Translations under genes and position numbers: made by a program
Notes under the pieces: generated by a model
What the model was told of the DNA's origin: nothing
The model's input: only the letters and a program-made list of their open reading frames with translations
The model's database searches: none
Shown here: positions 19,339 to 27,950 of the stretch, in pieces
Layout of the letters: every line of letters starts with the position of its first letter
Numbering within the stretch: position 1 is the stretch's first letter
From: Clostridia bacterium
Lineage (GTDB): Bacteria; Bacillota; Clostridia; Oscillospirales; CAG-272
Length of the DNA stretch: 36,603 bases
Direction of reading: 5' to 3'
Assembly (NCBI GenBank): GCA_017938205.1
Contig: JAGBCA010000032.1
Coordinates: 1 to 36,603, forward strand

Positions 19339-20430
19339 ATGTCAAACCGCTTATATCAAACCGTTATTCACCAAATGCGTGAGGTCGTAGGACGCACGAT
19401 CGGTGTCATTGATGAGAATAGCATCGTCGTTGCCTGCTCGGAGCTCAGCAAGATCGGTGAGGCGCGGCAGCGCATTCAGCAGGAGCTTTCCTTTTCCCCG
19501 GAGAAGGTTCTGATCGACGGATATACATACCGCTCTATTTCCGCAGGTGCGAAGACCGATTGCGTTGTATTCGTGGAGGGCGAGGACGAGCACGCTGACA
19601 GAATGGCGCAGCTGCTTTCCATCTCCTTCGGCAACATTAAGCGCCTGTACGATGAAAAGTACGATAAGGGCTCCTTTATCAAGAACATCATTCTGGATAA
19701 TATTCTTCCCAGCGATATCTACATTAAGTCGAATGAGCTCCATTTTAATAACGAGGATTACAGAGCGGTGTTCGTTCTGAAGTTCCAGGGGCAGTTTTCG
19801 GGCGTAAGCCCCTTTGAGATGGTGCAGGGGCTTTATAGCGAGGAGGAAAATCACAACTATGTGATCAATATCTCCGAGCAGGATATCGTCGTTGTCCGCG
19901 AGGTCAGCGAGACCACCACGGGCGAGGAGCTGGAGGCCATGGCACTTTCTATGCTCAATACGCTTGCAAAGGAATATTCCGTTAAGGTGCTCGTGGGTAT
20001 TTCCTCGGTCGTTGAGAACCTCAAAAATCTTGCTAACGCTTATAAGGAGGCGCGCATTGCGCTGGAGGTTGGCAAGGTATTTGATATTGAGCATCCCGTA
20101 ATGTCTTATGAGAACCTCGGTATCGGCCGCCTGATCTATCAGCTGCCGACGACGCTATGCGAGATCTTCCTTCAGGAGGTATTCAAGAAGGGCTCGCTCG
20201 AGTCGCTGGACAGAGAAACGCTGATGACCGTACAGAGCTTCTTTGAAAACAATCTGAACGTATCGGAGACCTCACGCAAGCTCTTCGTGCACCGCAATAC
20301 GCTGGTGTACCGTCTGGAGAAGATCCGTAAGCTGACAGGCTTGGATCTGCGCGAGTTTGACCATGCCGTTACCTTCAAGGTTGCTTTGATGGTGAAAAAG
20401 TATCTGACCTCCCGTCCTGCTAAATTTTAA
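19339..20430 (+). CDS. PucR/CdaR-type transcriptional regulator
   Basis: A 363-residue regulator with the CdaR/PucR architecture. An N-terminal sugar-diacid-recognition-like part begins MSNRLYQTVIHQMREVVGRT. A central GGDEF-like fold follows (VLVGISSVVENLKNLANAYK, about 222-241). The C-terminal PucR-type helix-turn-helix is at about 295-355: SFFENNLNVSETSRKLFVHR, NTLVYRLEKIRKLTGLDLRE. Relatives sense a small metabolite and activate sugar-acid or purine catabolism. The gene is alone with its own promoter and terminator, and no obvious target lies beside it, so the ligand and regulon are unknown. Confidence 0.85.
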   Translation: MSNRLYQTVIHQMREVVGRTIGVIDENSIVVACSELSKIGEARQRIQQELSFSPEKVLIDGYTYRSISAGAKTDCVVFVEGEDEHADRMAQLLSISFGNIKRLYDEKYDKGSFIKNIILDNILPSDIYIKSNELHFNNEDYRAVFVLKFQGQFSGVSPFEMVQGLYSEEENHNYVINISEQDIVVVREVSETTTGEELEAMALSMLNTLAKEYSVKVLVGISSVVENLKNLANAYKEARIALEVGKVFDIEHPVMSYENLGIGRLIYQLPTTLCEIFLQEVFKKGSLESLDRETLMTVQSFFENNLNVSETSRKLFVHRNTLVYRLEKIRKLTGLDLREFDHAVTFKVALMVKKYLTSRPAKF

Positions 20431-20474
20431 TTATAATCATAAGATGCATTGACCTACATAAAATAGAGAATAGC

Positions 20475-20519
20475 TTTTGGTAGCCGGCATAACGTCCGAC
20501 TACCAAAAACTGTTTTTTT
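20475..20519 (+). terminator. terminator of the PucR/CdaR-type regulator gene
   Basis: TTTTGGTAG-C-CGG pairs with CCG-A-CTACCAAAA, with one internal mismatch, and a run of seven T follows. Confidence 0.85.
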
Positions 20520-20534
20520 CTTGTTGGCTCGCAA

Positions 20535-20564
20535 AGCGCGCGTATGCCGATATTCGGTCGCGCT
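20535..20564 (+). other. hairpin upstream of the S41 protease operon
   Basis: AGCGCG (20535-20540) pairs with CGCGCT (20559-20564) and CCGA with TCGG inside. It lies about 70 bases before the protease start. It may be a leader structure; a TATACT box at 20598-20603 has no good -35 partner, so the promoter is uncertain. Confidence 0.3.
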
Positions 20565-20635
20565 CTCTTGCATAGGCTCTTTTTTTGCGGTCTGAAAGTA
20601 TACTGTCTGCCGCTTTTGCGTATGAAAGGATAAGA

Positions 20636-22039
20636 ATGGTTAAAAAGCTTTTTTCACATCAGCAGAAAAATGAGAAGACGAGGGGCAGAGGCCTTTCGCT
20701 TTTGCTCGCTTTCCTTCTGATTCTATCTCTTCTGACCTCCTGCTCTCCTCCCTTGACACCTGAGGAGACGAAGGAGGCGCTTGCAAGCCGCATCGAAAGC
20801 GTGGACGTCAGCGGCTGCGATACGGTGGTGGAATGCCTTTCTCTCTGGAAATTCCCGGGCGGATATGACGTGGCAAAGCTGCTCGAGGTCGAGAAAAGGA
20901 TGCACGACGATTTTTATAAAGCACTGAACATGCCTGCCATGGCAAGGCTTGCCGCAGATTGCTTTATGGCGGTGTATTACGATGAGATCTCGTTTTCGGA
21001 TAAAACGGCTTATACGGATGCGCTGATCCGCTGCCTTGTCATGGCTCTGGGAGACGACTATGCGATCTATCGCACCGCGGAGGAATACGGCGCGTATCAG
21101 GAATCGATGAGCGGCTCGTACGGCGGCATCGGAATGACGGTGAGAAAGAATTTTGACACGGGTGAGATCAAGGTCGTTCGTCTGATCTCGGATTCGCCCG
21201 CACAGCGTGCCGGCGTTCTCGTCGGAGATCTGCTCTATTCCGTGGAAGGAATGCCCGTCACGAAGGACACGATGGAGGAGGCCTTTGCCAAGATGCAGGG
21301 CGAAGTCGGCGATGCCGTGCATTTCACGGTTTTGCGTGACGGCGTGGAGATCCCCTTTGAGATCGTGCGCGAAAATATGGAAAACATGACCGTTTCTTAC
21401 ACGATCTCCGAGGAAAAGATCGCAACGGTCACGGTGACCTCCTTCAAGAGCTCCACCTTTAAATACTTCAAAGCGGCGGTAGATGCCGCAGAGGCAGCCG
21501 GAGCGATCGGCTTCATTTTCGATATGAGAGACAATCCCGGCGGTTATCTCAGCTCGGTGCTGAGCGTGCTGGAATATTTCGTGCCGGACGAGACGGAGCT
21601 TTGCTCGTACGGAACGGAGAAGGAAACCACGACGTACGTTGCCTCCGAGGTGTACGAAGGAGAGGGAACGGATCACGTGATCTCGGTGCCCTGCGTTGTG
21701 CTCTGCAACGGGGCCACCGCCTCGGCCGGCGAGCTCTTCACAGCGGCTTTGCGAGATTATAACGATATGGGCATTTTGCGTGCCACCGTGATCGGCACGA
21801 ATCTTGAGACCGTTGTGGTGGACGGTGTGGAATACGGCGCCACCTTCGGCAAGGGAATTATGCAAAGCTCCTATAAGCTATCGGATAAATCGGTGCTTAC
21901 GATGACGAGCGCATTTTATAATCCGCCCTGCGGTGTCAATTATCACGGTGTCGGCGTGATTCCCGATCTTGTTTGCGAGGAAGCGGACGTAATGACTACG
22001 GCGCGGCAGGCGCTTCTTGATTTAATAGAAAATAAATAA
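20636..22039 (+). CDS. S41 carboxyl-terminal processing protease, lipoprotein
   Basis: A 467-residue CtpA-type serine protease anchored as a lipoprotein. The signal LLLAFLLILSLLTSC has a lipobox ending at Cys 36. A PDZ domain (SGSYGGIGMTV to LVGDLLYSVEGMPV) selects substrate C-termini. The catalytic Ser/Lys dyad is visible: Ser 363 in GATASAGELF and Lys 406 in GATFGKGIMQS. Family motif FDMRDNPGGYLSSVLSVLEY is intact. I chose the ATG at 20636 because AAAGGA precedes it; an in-frame start 51 bases upstream lacks such a site. It heads a likely operon with greA and lysS (gap 36 bases). It probably trims or degrades envelope proteins. Confidence 0.9.
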   Translation: MVKKLFSHQQKNEKTRGRGLSLLLAFLLILSLLTSCSPPLTPEETKEALASRIESVDVSGCDTVVECLSLWKFPGGYDVAKLLEVEKRMHDDFYKALNMPAMARLAADCFMAVYYDEISFSDKTAYTDALIRCLVMALGDDYAIYRTAEEYGAYQESMSGSYGGIGMTVRKNFDTGEIKVVRLISDSPAQRAGVLVGDLLYSVEGMPVTKDTMEEAFAKMQGEVGDAVHFTVLRDGVEIPFEIVRENMENMTVSYTISEEKIATVTVTSFKSSTFKYFKAAVDAAEAAGAIGFIFDMRDNPGGYLSSVLSVLEYFVPDETELCSYGTEKETTTYVASEVYEGEGTDHVISVPCVVLCNGATASAGELFTAALRDYNDMGILRATVIGTNLETVVVDGVEYGATFGKGIMQSSYKLSDKSVLTMTSAFYNPPCGVNYHGVGVIPDLVCEEADVMTTARQALLDLIENK

Positions 22040-22075
22040 AAAATATAGAAACGAATACAGGAGTAAAAACGTATC

Positions 22076-22558
22076 ATGGCAGAAGTTAAGGTTTACACCC
22101 ACGAGGGCTTCAAGGCGCTTCAGGATGAGCTCGATTATCTCGTAAGTGTGAAGGTGGAGGAAAATAAGAAGGATATTTCCACCGCGCGCGCATTTGGCGA
22201 CCTCTCCGAGAACAGCGAGTATGACGAGGCGAAGGCAGAGCAGGGCAAGATCCATGCAAGAATTGCTGAGCTCAAGGAGCTGATCGCAAACGCGAAGGTC
22301 GTGGATGAGTCGGAGATCGACCGCTCCCGCATCAGCGTTGGCTCGATCGTCACTCTCTTCAATAAGGAAAGAAACAAGGAATTTACCTATCATATCGTTG
22401 GCTCGTACGAGACCGATCCCACCCAGGGTAAGATCTCGGATTCCTCTCCCATCGGCGCGGCACTTCTCGGTGCCAAGGAAGGGGAAGAGGTCGTGGTTGA
22501 GGGCGCACGCGTTCAGCACCTCACCGTTTTGTCCGTAAAGAGAGCAAGCGAGGAATAA
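22076..22558 (+). CDS. greA: transcription elongation factor GreA
   Basis: A 160-residue GreA, which enters the RNA polymerase secondary channel and stimulates cleavage of backtracked RNA. The N-terminal coiled coil (about 1-75) carries the tip motif GDLSENSEYDEAKAEQGKIH with the acidic residues needed for cleavage. The C-terminal domain has VGSIVTLFNKE, TYHIVGSYETDP and ISDSSPIGAALLGAKEGEEV. Length is standard. A GGAG ribosome binding site precedes it. It lies between the S41 protease gene and lysS; the greA-lysS pairing is common in Firmicutes. Confidence 0.96.
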   Translation: MAEVKVYTHEGFKALQDELDYLVSVKVEENKKDISTARAFGDLSENSEYDEAKAEQGKIHARIAELKELIANAKVVDESEIDRSRISVGSIVTLFNKERNKEFTYHIVGSYETDPTQGKISDSSPIGAALLGAKEGEEVVVEGARVQHLTVLSVKRASEE

Positions 22559-22599
22559 TGCAAATAATTCTTTGCATTTGATAAAGAAAGGAGTCAGAT

Positions 22600-24126
22600 A
22601 TGGCACAGGATAATCTTCAGAACAATACCGAAAATACTTTGAATAGCACGAGCGAGCTTGCCGTTCGCCGTGAGAAGCTGGCCGCCCTTATGGAGGCGGG
22701 TCAGAACCCCTTTGAGATCACGAAGTTTGACGTAACTGCAAAGAGCGCAGGCATTCTTGCGGAGTTTGAGAAAAACGAGGAGGCGCTTTCCGCCGAGGGC
22801 GCTGAGCCCATGCGTGTACGTGTTGGCGGCCGTATGATCGGTCGCAGAATTATGGGCAAGGCATCCTTTGCACACCTTTTGGACGGTGACGGAAAGATCC
22901 AGATCTATCTTTCGAGAAACGATCTCGGAGACGATGCATACGCCGCGTTCAAGAAGTGGGATATCGGTGACATCATCGGTGTTGAGGGCTTCGTATTCCG
23001 TACCCGTACGGGCGAGATCTCGATCCATGCCGAGAGTGCCACCCTGCTTTCCAAGTCGCTTCTGCCCCTGCCCGAGAAGTTCCACGGTCTGACCAACCTT
23101 GAGCAGAGATACCGCCAGAGATACGTGGACCTGATCGTCAACCCCGACGTGAAGGACACCTTCGTAAAGCGCTCGAAGATCCTCACGCTCATTCGCCGTT
23201 ATCTTGACGGAAAGGGCTTTTTGGAGGTGGATACCCCTATTCTCGTTCCCTTGGAGATCGGCGCATCTGCGCGTCCCTTCATCACACATCACAACACGCT
23301 GGATATGGATATGTATCTGCGCATCGAGACCGAGCTGTACCTCAAGAGACTGATCGTTGGCGGTATGGATCGCGTATATGAGGTTGGTCGTATCTTCCGT
23401 AACGAGGGTATGGACCAGAAGCACAACCCCGAATTTACCACCATTGAGCTTTACCAGGCCTATACCGATTATTACGGCATGATGGACCTTGTTGAGGAGC
23501 TTTATAAGATGCTTGCCAACGAGGTTTGCGGCGGCACGAAGATCACCTACCAGGGCACCGAGATCGATCTCGGCCACTGGGAGAGACTCACCATGGTTGA
23601 GGCCGTGAAGAAGTACAGCGGCGCGGACTACAACACCTGGGAGAGCGATGAGGCGGCACGCGAGGTTGCCAAGGCAATGCACGTGGAGGTTCCCGCCGAT
23701 GCCACGAAGGGCACCGTTCTCGTTGAGCTGTTCGATGCGTACGTAGAGGATAAGCTTATCCAGCCCACCTTCATTTACGATTATCCCGTAGAGAACAGCC
23801 CCCTCGCAAAGAGAAAGCCCGAAAATCCCCTCTTCACCGAGAGATTTGAGTATTTCATCAACTGCACCGAGTTTGGTAATGCCTTCTCCGAGCTGAACGA
23901 TCCTATCGACCAGCGCGGCCGCTTCGAGGCGCAGGTTGCGAAGAAGCGCGCAGAGGAGCCCAACTGCCGTGCCGAGGTAGATTATGATTTCGTCACCGCT
24001 CTGGAGTACGGTATGCCTCCCACAGGCGGCCTTGGCTTCGGCGTTGACCGTCTCGTAATGCTCCTTACCGACTCCGCTTCGATCAGGGATGTGCTGCTTT
24101 TCCCGACGATGAAGCCTGAAGTATGA
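22600..24126 (+). CDS. lysS: lysyl-tRNA synthetase, class II
   Basis: A 508-residue class II LysRS, which charges tRNA-Lys. The anticodon-binding OB fold is at about 60-170 (RVRVGGRMIGRRIMGKASFA). Class II motif 1 lies around KSLLPLPEKFHGLTNLEQRY. Motif 2 is GRIFRNEGMDQKHNPEFTTI. Motif 3 is GGLGFGVDRLVMLLTDSASI near the C-terminus. AAAGGAG precedes its start. It is last in the operon and ends before a strong terminator. The leader region between greA and lysS is only 41 bases, with no room for a T-box. Confidence 0.97.
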   Translation: MAQDNLQNNTENTLNSTSELAVRREKLAALMEAGQNPFEITKFDVTAKSAGILAEFEKNEEALSAEGAEPMRVRVGGRMIGRRIMGKASFAHLLDGDGKIQIYLSRNDLGDDAYAAFKKWDIGDIIGVEGFVFRTRTGEISIHAESATLLSKSLLPLPEKFHGLTNLEQRYRQRYVDLIVNPDVKDTFVKRSKILTLIRRYLDGKGFLEVDTPILVPLEIGASARPFITHHNTLDMDMYLRIETELYLKRLIVGGMDRVYEVGRIFRNEGMDQKHNPEFTTIELYQAYTDYYGMMDLVEELYKMLANEVCGGTKITYQGTEIDLGHWERLTMVEAVKKYSGADYNTWESDEAAREVAKAMHVEVPADATKGTVLVELFDAYVEDKLIQPTFIYDYPVENSPLAKRKPENPLFTERFEYFINCTEFGNAFSELNDPIDQRGRFEAQVAKKRAEEPNCRAEVDYDFVTALEYGMPPTGGLGFGVDRLVMLLTDSASIRDVLLFPTMKPEV

Positions 24127-24166
24127 TAGAACGCTTTTTGAAAAAAGCTTAGCAAAAACTTTATAG

Positions 24167-24213
24167 AAAAAAGAGCTATGAATTTGCATTTTGCAGTTTC
24201 ATAGCTCTTTTTT
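24167..24213 (+). terminator. terminator of the protease-greA-lysS operon
   Basis: A perfect 16-bp stem (GAGCTATGAA pairing with TTCATAGCTC, extended by A and T runs) around a 15-base loop, followed by TTTTTT. Confidence 0.9.
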
Positions 24214-24235
24214 GCAAAAAAAACATTATAGACTA

Positions 24236-24287
24236 TTGACAAAGTTGTCTACAAGTGGTAGACTATATGTGTCTACAAACATTAGAC
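24236..24287 (+). promoter_or_regulatory. promoter with two tandem BlaI-type operators
   Basis: TTGACA (24236-24241), 17 bases and TAGACT (24259-24264) form the promoter. GTCTACAAGTGGTAGAC (24247-24263) lies between and over the boxes. GTCTACAAACATTAGAC (24271-24287) covers the start region, just before the ribosome binding site GGAGG. Both are 17-base dyads with the same half-site (GTCTA / TAGAC), 24 bases apart. This is the arrangement expected for autorepression by a BlaI/MecI-family dimer. Confidence 0.75.
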
Positions 24288-24300
24288 GGAGGATTTTACT

Positions 24301-24663
24301 ATGAATGAAATAAGACTTGGCGCTATAGAATCGAGATTTGCAGATATCGTTTGGGAGCATGCTCCGCTTTCCACGGCTGAGCTTATTAAAATATGCGAGT
24401 CAGAGTTTGATTGGAAACGCACCACGACCTACACGGTGCTAAAAAGGCTTTCAGAACGAGGAATATTTAAAAACGATAACGGTACTGTTACGGTTTTGAT
24501 TTCAAAAGATGAGTTTTATTCTATGCAAAGCGAAAAGGTTGTCAAGGAAAGCTTTGGAGGTTCGCTCCCTGCCTTTATAGCTGCTTTCACATCAAGGCAG
24601 AATTTGAGTGATGACGAGATTGCAGAAATCAGAGCCATCATTGAAAATATGAAAAGGAGCTGA
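24301..24663 (+). CDS. BlaI/MecI/CopY-family repressor
   Basis: A 120-residue winged-helix repressor. The DNA-binding domain is residues 1-75: LGAIESRFADIVWEHAPLST, then KRTTTYTVLKRLSERGIFKN, the typical recognition helix and wing. The C-terminal helical part (SLPAFIAAFTSR, SDDEIAEIRAIIENMK) dimerises and in relatives carries the site where an M56 protease triggers release. Two dyads in its promoter are its likely binding sites. The next gene, an M56 metallopeptidase, begins two bases after the stop. Together they form a signal-protease-repressor unit like BlaR1-BlaI. Confidence 0.93.
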   Translation: MNEIRLGAIESRFADIVWEHAPLSTAELIKICESEFDWKRTTTYTVLKRLSERGIFKNDNGTVTVLISKDEFYSMQSEKVVKESFGGSLPAFIAAFTSRQNLSDDEIAEIRAIIENMKRS

Positions 24664-24665
24664 CG

Positions 24666-26603
24666 ATGGAATACTTATTCATACACGCATTGAATATCAG
24701 TATTACTGCAAGCTTCCTTGTTTTAGCTATAATTCTATATCGTTTATTTGCTAAAAAAGCACCTAAATGGGTTTCGGTTTTGCTTTGGGGACTCGTTGGT
24801 TTAAGATTGCTTTTCCCTTTCAGTATTGAAAGTGCTATGAGTCTTATTCCAAGCAAAAATACTATACCTACTACGATTACTCACGATAGATATCCAGCAC
24901 TCGATACAGGATTCGGCAGTGTTGACGAAATCGTTAACCCCATTCTTTCGGGTCGGGTGGAAGCTCGTCCTGAGTATAGCGCAAATCCTATGCAGGTATG
25001 GATAACTGCGCTCGGTTGGATTTGGCTCGGTGTTATGCTCTGCATGCTACTCTATATGGCGGCATCATTTGTTTATCTGCGTATAAAAACAAGAGTTAAG
25101 GTTGAGCGTGAAGACAATGTATATCTTTGCGACTATGTAAAAACGCCCTTTATTCTCGGAATCATCAGACCACGCATTTATTTGCCTTCGGATATATCCG
25201 ATAAGGATTATTCGCTTGTTGTGGCACACGAGAGAGCGCACATAAAAAGGTGCGACCATATTTGGAAGCCCCTCGGCTTCTTGCTTCTCTCGGTTTATTG
25301 GTTCAATCCGCTTTTGTGGGTTGCTTACGTGCTTCTGTGCCGTGACATTGAGTCGGCTTGTGACGAAAAAGTCATTTCCAATCTTGGCGATAACGAAAAA
25401 GCCGATTATTCAGAAGCACTTTTGACACTCGGCATAAAAAATAGAGTCATTTCTGCGTGCCCTCTGGCTTTTGGAGAAGTTTCGGTCAAGTCAAGAGTAT
25501 CGGCTATTTCAAAGTATAAAAAGCCTGCAACTATTGCGATAGTTATTTCTCTTGTAGTTTGCACGATTTTTGCCTTTTGCTTCTTAACTTACAAGAAAAA
25601 TGATGCAGTAGCAATAAACTCTGGCATTTGGTACGCAGGAAAAGTCATAGGTGCAACCGATATAAACGCCACCTACGATGATATTCCGCGTTTTGTATTT
25701 ACCGAAAACGGTGACATTCTCGTGCAGTCCAACAATCTCGCTGATCTCTCCTACGTTAGCCTTGGAAAAATGCACACTGCTTATATCTCAGAGAGTGAAT
25801 ATGAAAAACTGTTTGAGGGTGTAACCTTCCGTGAGGGATATGATGCCAAACATTTTCACGATATTGTAAAAGCCGCATGGAGAATTACCCCTTCCGTTTC
25901 ATCGGGCATTCAACACAAAGAGGTGTATCTTTTGCGCTCTGAAAACGAGCTTTATATGGGATTTGCCGATGATGGCAAAATTCCTGCGATATACGAACTG
26001 AAATTCAATGAAACGTTGCCGACATATCTTTACACGGTTCGTTATGCGGCAGATAATGCAATTGCTTCCATTATTCTCGACACAAGCAGCGGAATGGCCA
26101 GAATAACCTTCGGAAGCAATCTTAATTACGAGACTTTATGCACTCATAAATACGAAAACTCAAAGTTAATACTTACTACTAAAGATTCTTTCGAGTTAAA
26201 GCTCGTATTTATTGACGTAGGCGGTGCACTTGTTTTTTCGGAAAAAGATTCTGATACCAAAGGATTCGACGACTTATTGCCAGATGGAACATCGTTCCAC
26301 GGCTATTATCAGCTTTACAGTGCTACAAGCTGTACCGAATGGTTTGATATTAACGGTGACGGAAGGTACGAATTTGTGTTTGCAAGCATAGGAAAAGATG
26401 GCATGCTACAATATATTATTCACAGGCAAGGAACAACCCTCGCAAACAAAACGACACCTTTTATTAAGTACGACGAGATTAAGTTTGAGGTGAAAGATGG
26501 TTCGCTTTTCCTTGTCTGCGAATATGGTGATGTAGATTTCAATACCTATAAGTATTTAGTCACATATGATGGCGAAAATATTACTTTGACTCCGGAGAAG
26601 TAA
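24666..26603 (+). CDS. M56-family (BlaR1-like) membrane metallopeptidase sensor
   Basis: A 645-residue integral membrane protein of the BlaR1/MecR1 family. Membrane segments lie at about 5-28, 35-53, 112-140, 203-225 and 290-312. The zinc protease motif is HERAH (188-192), with the downstream DIESACDE (227-234) giving the third ligand, on the cytoplasmic side. The region beyond residue 315, predicted outside, has no visible penicillin-binding motifs. It is beta-rich and contains DINGDGRYE (561-569), a calcium-loop-like sequence seen in dockerin-type and FG-GAP-like repeats. It probably senses an envelope signal other than a beta-lactam and inactivates the adjacent BlaI-type repressor. It overlaps neither neighbour, but gaps are only two bases. 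Confidence 0.88.
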   Translation: MEYLFIHALNISITASFLVLAIILYRLFAKKAPKWVSVLLWGLVGLRLLFPFSIESAMSLIPSKNTIPTTITHDRYPALDTGFGSVDEIVNPILSGRVEARPEYSANPMQVWITALGWIWLGVMLCMLLYMAASFVYLRIKTRVKVEREDNVYLCDYVKTPFILGIIRPRIYLPSDISDKDYSLVVAHERAHIKRCDHIWKPLGFLLLSVYWFNPLLWVAYVLLCRDIESACDEKVISNLGDNEKADYSEALLTLGIKNRVISACPLAFGEVSVKSRVSAISKYKKPATIAIVISLVVCTIFAFCFLTYKKNDAVAINSGIWYAGKVIGATDINATYDDIPRFVFTENGDILVQSNNLADLSYVSLGKMHTAYISESEYEKLFEGVTFREGYDAKHFHDIVKAAWRITPSVSSGIQHKEVYLLRSENELYMGFADDGKIPAIYELKFNETLPTYLYTVRYAADNAIASIILDTSSGMARITFGSNLNYETLCTHKYENSKLILTTKDSFELKLVFIDVGGALVFSEKDSDTKGFDDLLPDGTSFHGYYQLYSATSCTEWFDINGDGRYEFVFASIGKDGMLQYIIHRQGTTLANKTTPFIKYDEIKFEVKDGSLFLVCEYGDVDFNTYKYLVTYDGENITLTPEK

Positions 26604-26605
26604 TT

Positions 26606-26968
26606 ATGAAACAGTTTAAAAGTATATTTATCTTTGGCGTTATAGTTTTGTTGCTTGTAGGTGTTATGATAATTCAGTACGCAACGCCCTCGCGAATGGT
26701 GGATTTCAGAGGCGAAATTCTAAGTGTTTCGGTGTCCGATACGGGTGTGGTAACACTTAAAGCTACTACTAAAGAAGGCGGAAATTTTATCTTTAGAATT
26801 GATGATAAAAGTAAACTTGAAAATTGTTGCGGCGAGGAGATTTCTATAAACGATTTATTAAAGTTAGAAGAGTCTATAAAAGGCAAGACGGTCGATATCA
26901 ACTATCGAAAGTATCTTTTCAAGAAAGAGGATGTACGTAAGGTAAAAACACTTAAAGTTTACGATTAA
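26606..26968 (+). CDS. small membrane-anchored protein of the M56 operon
   Basis: A 120-residue protein with one N-terminal membrane helix (IFIFGVIVLLLVGVMIIQYA, about 7-26) and a roughly 90-residue outer domain. The outer part is beta-rich (VDFRGEILSVSVSDTGVVTL, NFIFRIDDKSKL) and ends KTLKVYD, a pattern reminiscent of DUF3221-like OB-type proteins. That resemblance is weak. Translation is coupled to the M56 gene (two-base gap). As the last gene of a BlaI-controlled operon it could be the effector or an accessory to the sensor. Confidence 0.7.
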   Translation: MKQFKSIFIFGVIVLLLVGVMIIQYATPSRMVDFRGEILSVSVSDTGVVTLKATTKEGGNFIFRIDDKSKLENCCGEEISINDLLKLEESIKGKTVDINYRKYLFKKEDVRKVKTLKVYD

Positions 26969-26974
26969 CAAAAA

Positions 26975-27015
26975 AAGAGGCTACCTTTTGCTTATATAGC
27001 ATCTAGTAGCCTCTT
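26975..27015. terminator. bidirectional terminator between convergent operons
   Basis: AAGAGGCTAC and GTAGCCTCTT form a perfect 10-bp stem around a 21-base loop. The A-run on its left becomes a strong T-run for leftward transcription; the right flank (AAATAAT) is weaker. It lies between the rightward M56 operon and the leftward isomerase operon. Confidence 0.8.
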
Positions 27016-27093
27016 AAATAATGGCAATATGCTGAAGGTGCATATCATTCTCTGTCCTCTTTTTTTGCACTGCGTTTTACATTGCTATAAATA

Positions 27094-27924
27094 TCAGATC
27101 TTCGCACCTGCCTCGTCGATAAGGATGCGGGCGGATTTTGCCATGAGGTCGTAGTAATAGAGCATAATGTCGCTATGGCGGCGGGGAACGGAGCATTCCA
27201 TATTGAAAAATCCGTCAAAGCCCGCATCAAAGAGGATCGGCAACAGCTCGTCGAATTTCACCGTGCCGAAGCCGGGGGCGAGGTGACGGTCCTCGCGGGC
27301 GTGGTTGTCGTTCACGTGCAGGATCTTGATCTTGTCTGCGATCATTTTGAAATCCTCCACGTGGCCGCGCGCGCTTTCCTGCAGATTTGCGTGCCCAAAA
27401 TCCCAGCACGCGCCAACGAGGGGAGAGTGCATGCTCTCGATCAGCTCGATGTGATCCTCGACCACAGAGGAGAAGAAGGGTGCAAAGATATTTTCCACGG
27501 CGATACCAACGCCGTATTTTTCAGCGGTTTCAAGGTGCCGCTTTAGCATCTCCCTGTTGGCCTTCATTGCCACCTTGCGGTCGTGGCCGCATTCGGGCGC
27601 GCTCACGGGATGCCACGCGCCCCATTTTGCGCCAAGCACCGTCATGGCCTTGAAGGCACCGCGCATCTGTGCCTCCACGCCTTCGTCATAGCAGGTGCTC
27701 GGCAGCGAAAGATCGTAGAAGGGAAGATGCACCTGCGAGCAGACGAGGCCCGCCTTATCAAGATTTTCCTTGATCCTTGCAACGATGCTTTCCTCCTTGC
27801 CCTCGGCAAAGAGCGAGCGGTGAAAGCAAAAATCAATGCCGTCATAGCCAAGGGCTTTCAGCCTTTTGAGGTGGTCGACCTCGAAGGAATGAACGGAATA
27901 TTCAAGAAAGGTGGATAATTTCAT
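27094..27924 (-). CDS. sugar-phosphate isomerase/epimerase, paralogue 1
   Basis: A 276-residue TIM-barrel protein of the xylose isomerase-like family (AP endonuclease 2 superfamily), which isomerises or epimerises sugars with a divalent metal. Likely metal ligands are Glu 144 (IAVENIF), Asp 175 and His 178 (CWDFGHANLQ), His 203 (ILHVNDNH) and Glu 243 (FFNMECSV). It shares the same length and a 72-residue identical block (111-182) with the next gene upstream. It is last in a leftward operon behind the GHL6-like hydrolase and paralogue 2. It probably processes a sugar released by that hydrolase; the substrate is unknown. Confidence 0.88.
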   Translation of the reverse strand: MKLSTFLEYSVHSFEVDHLKRLKALGYDGIDFCFHRSLFAEGKEESIVARIKENLDKAGLVCSQVHLPFYDLSLPSTCYDEGVEAQMRGAFKAMTVLGAKWGAWHPVSAPECGHDRKVAMKANREMLKRHLETAEKYGVGIAVENIFAPFFSSVVEDHIELIESMHSPLVGACWDFGHANLQESARGHVEDFKMIADKIKILHVNDNHAREDRHLAPGFGTVKFDELLPILFDAGFDGFFNMECSVPRRHSDIMLYYYDLMAKSARILIDEAGAKI

Positions 27925-27950
27925 TTTTTCACCTGTGCTTTATCGCATTT

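Noticed and set aside
20723-21865. Minus-strand frame of 380 codons opposite the S41 protease gene
   Set aside because: Antisense to a clear lipoprotein protease; His/Arg-rich composition typical of a shadow frame.
22559-22599. T-box or other riboswitch ahead of lysS
   Set aside because: Only 41 bases separate greA from lysS; there is no space for such a structure, and the genes look co-transcribed.
22594-24189. Long minus-strand frame (531 codons) opposite lysS
   Set aside because: A shadow of lysS on the other strand; it has no start signal or recognisable motif.
24666-26603. A true beta-lactam receptor (BlaR1)
   Set aside because: The outer region has no visible S-x-x-K / S-x-N / K-T-G set and there is no beta-lactamase gene next to it.
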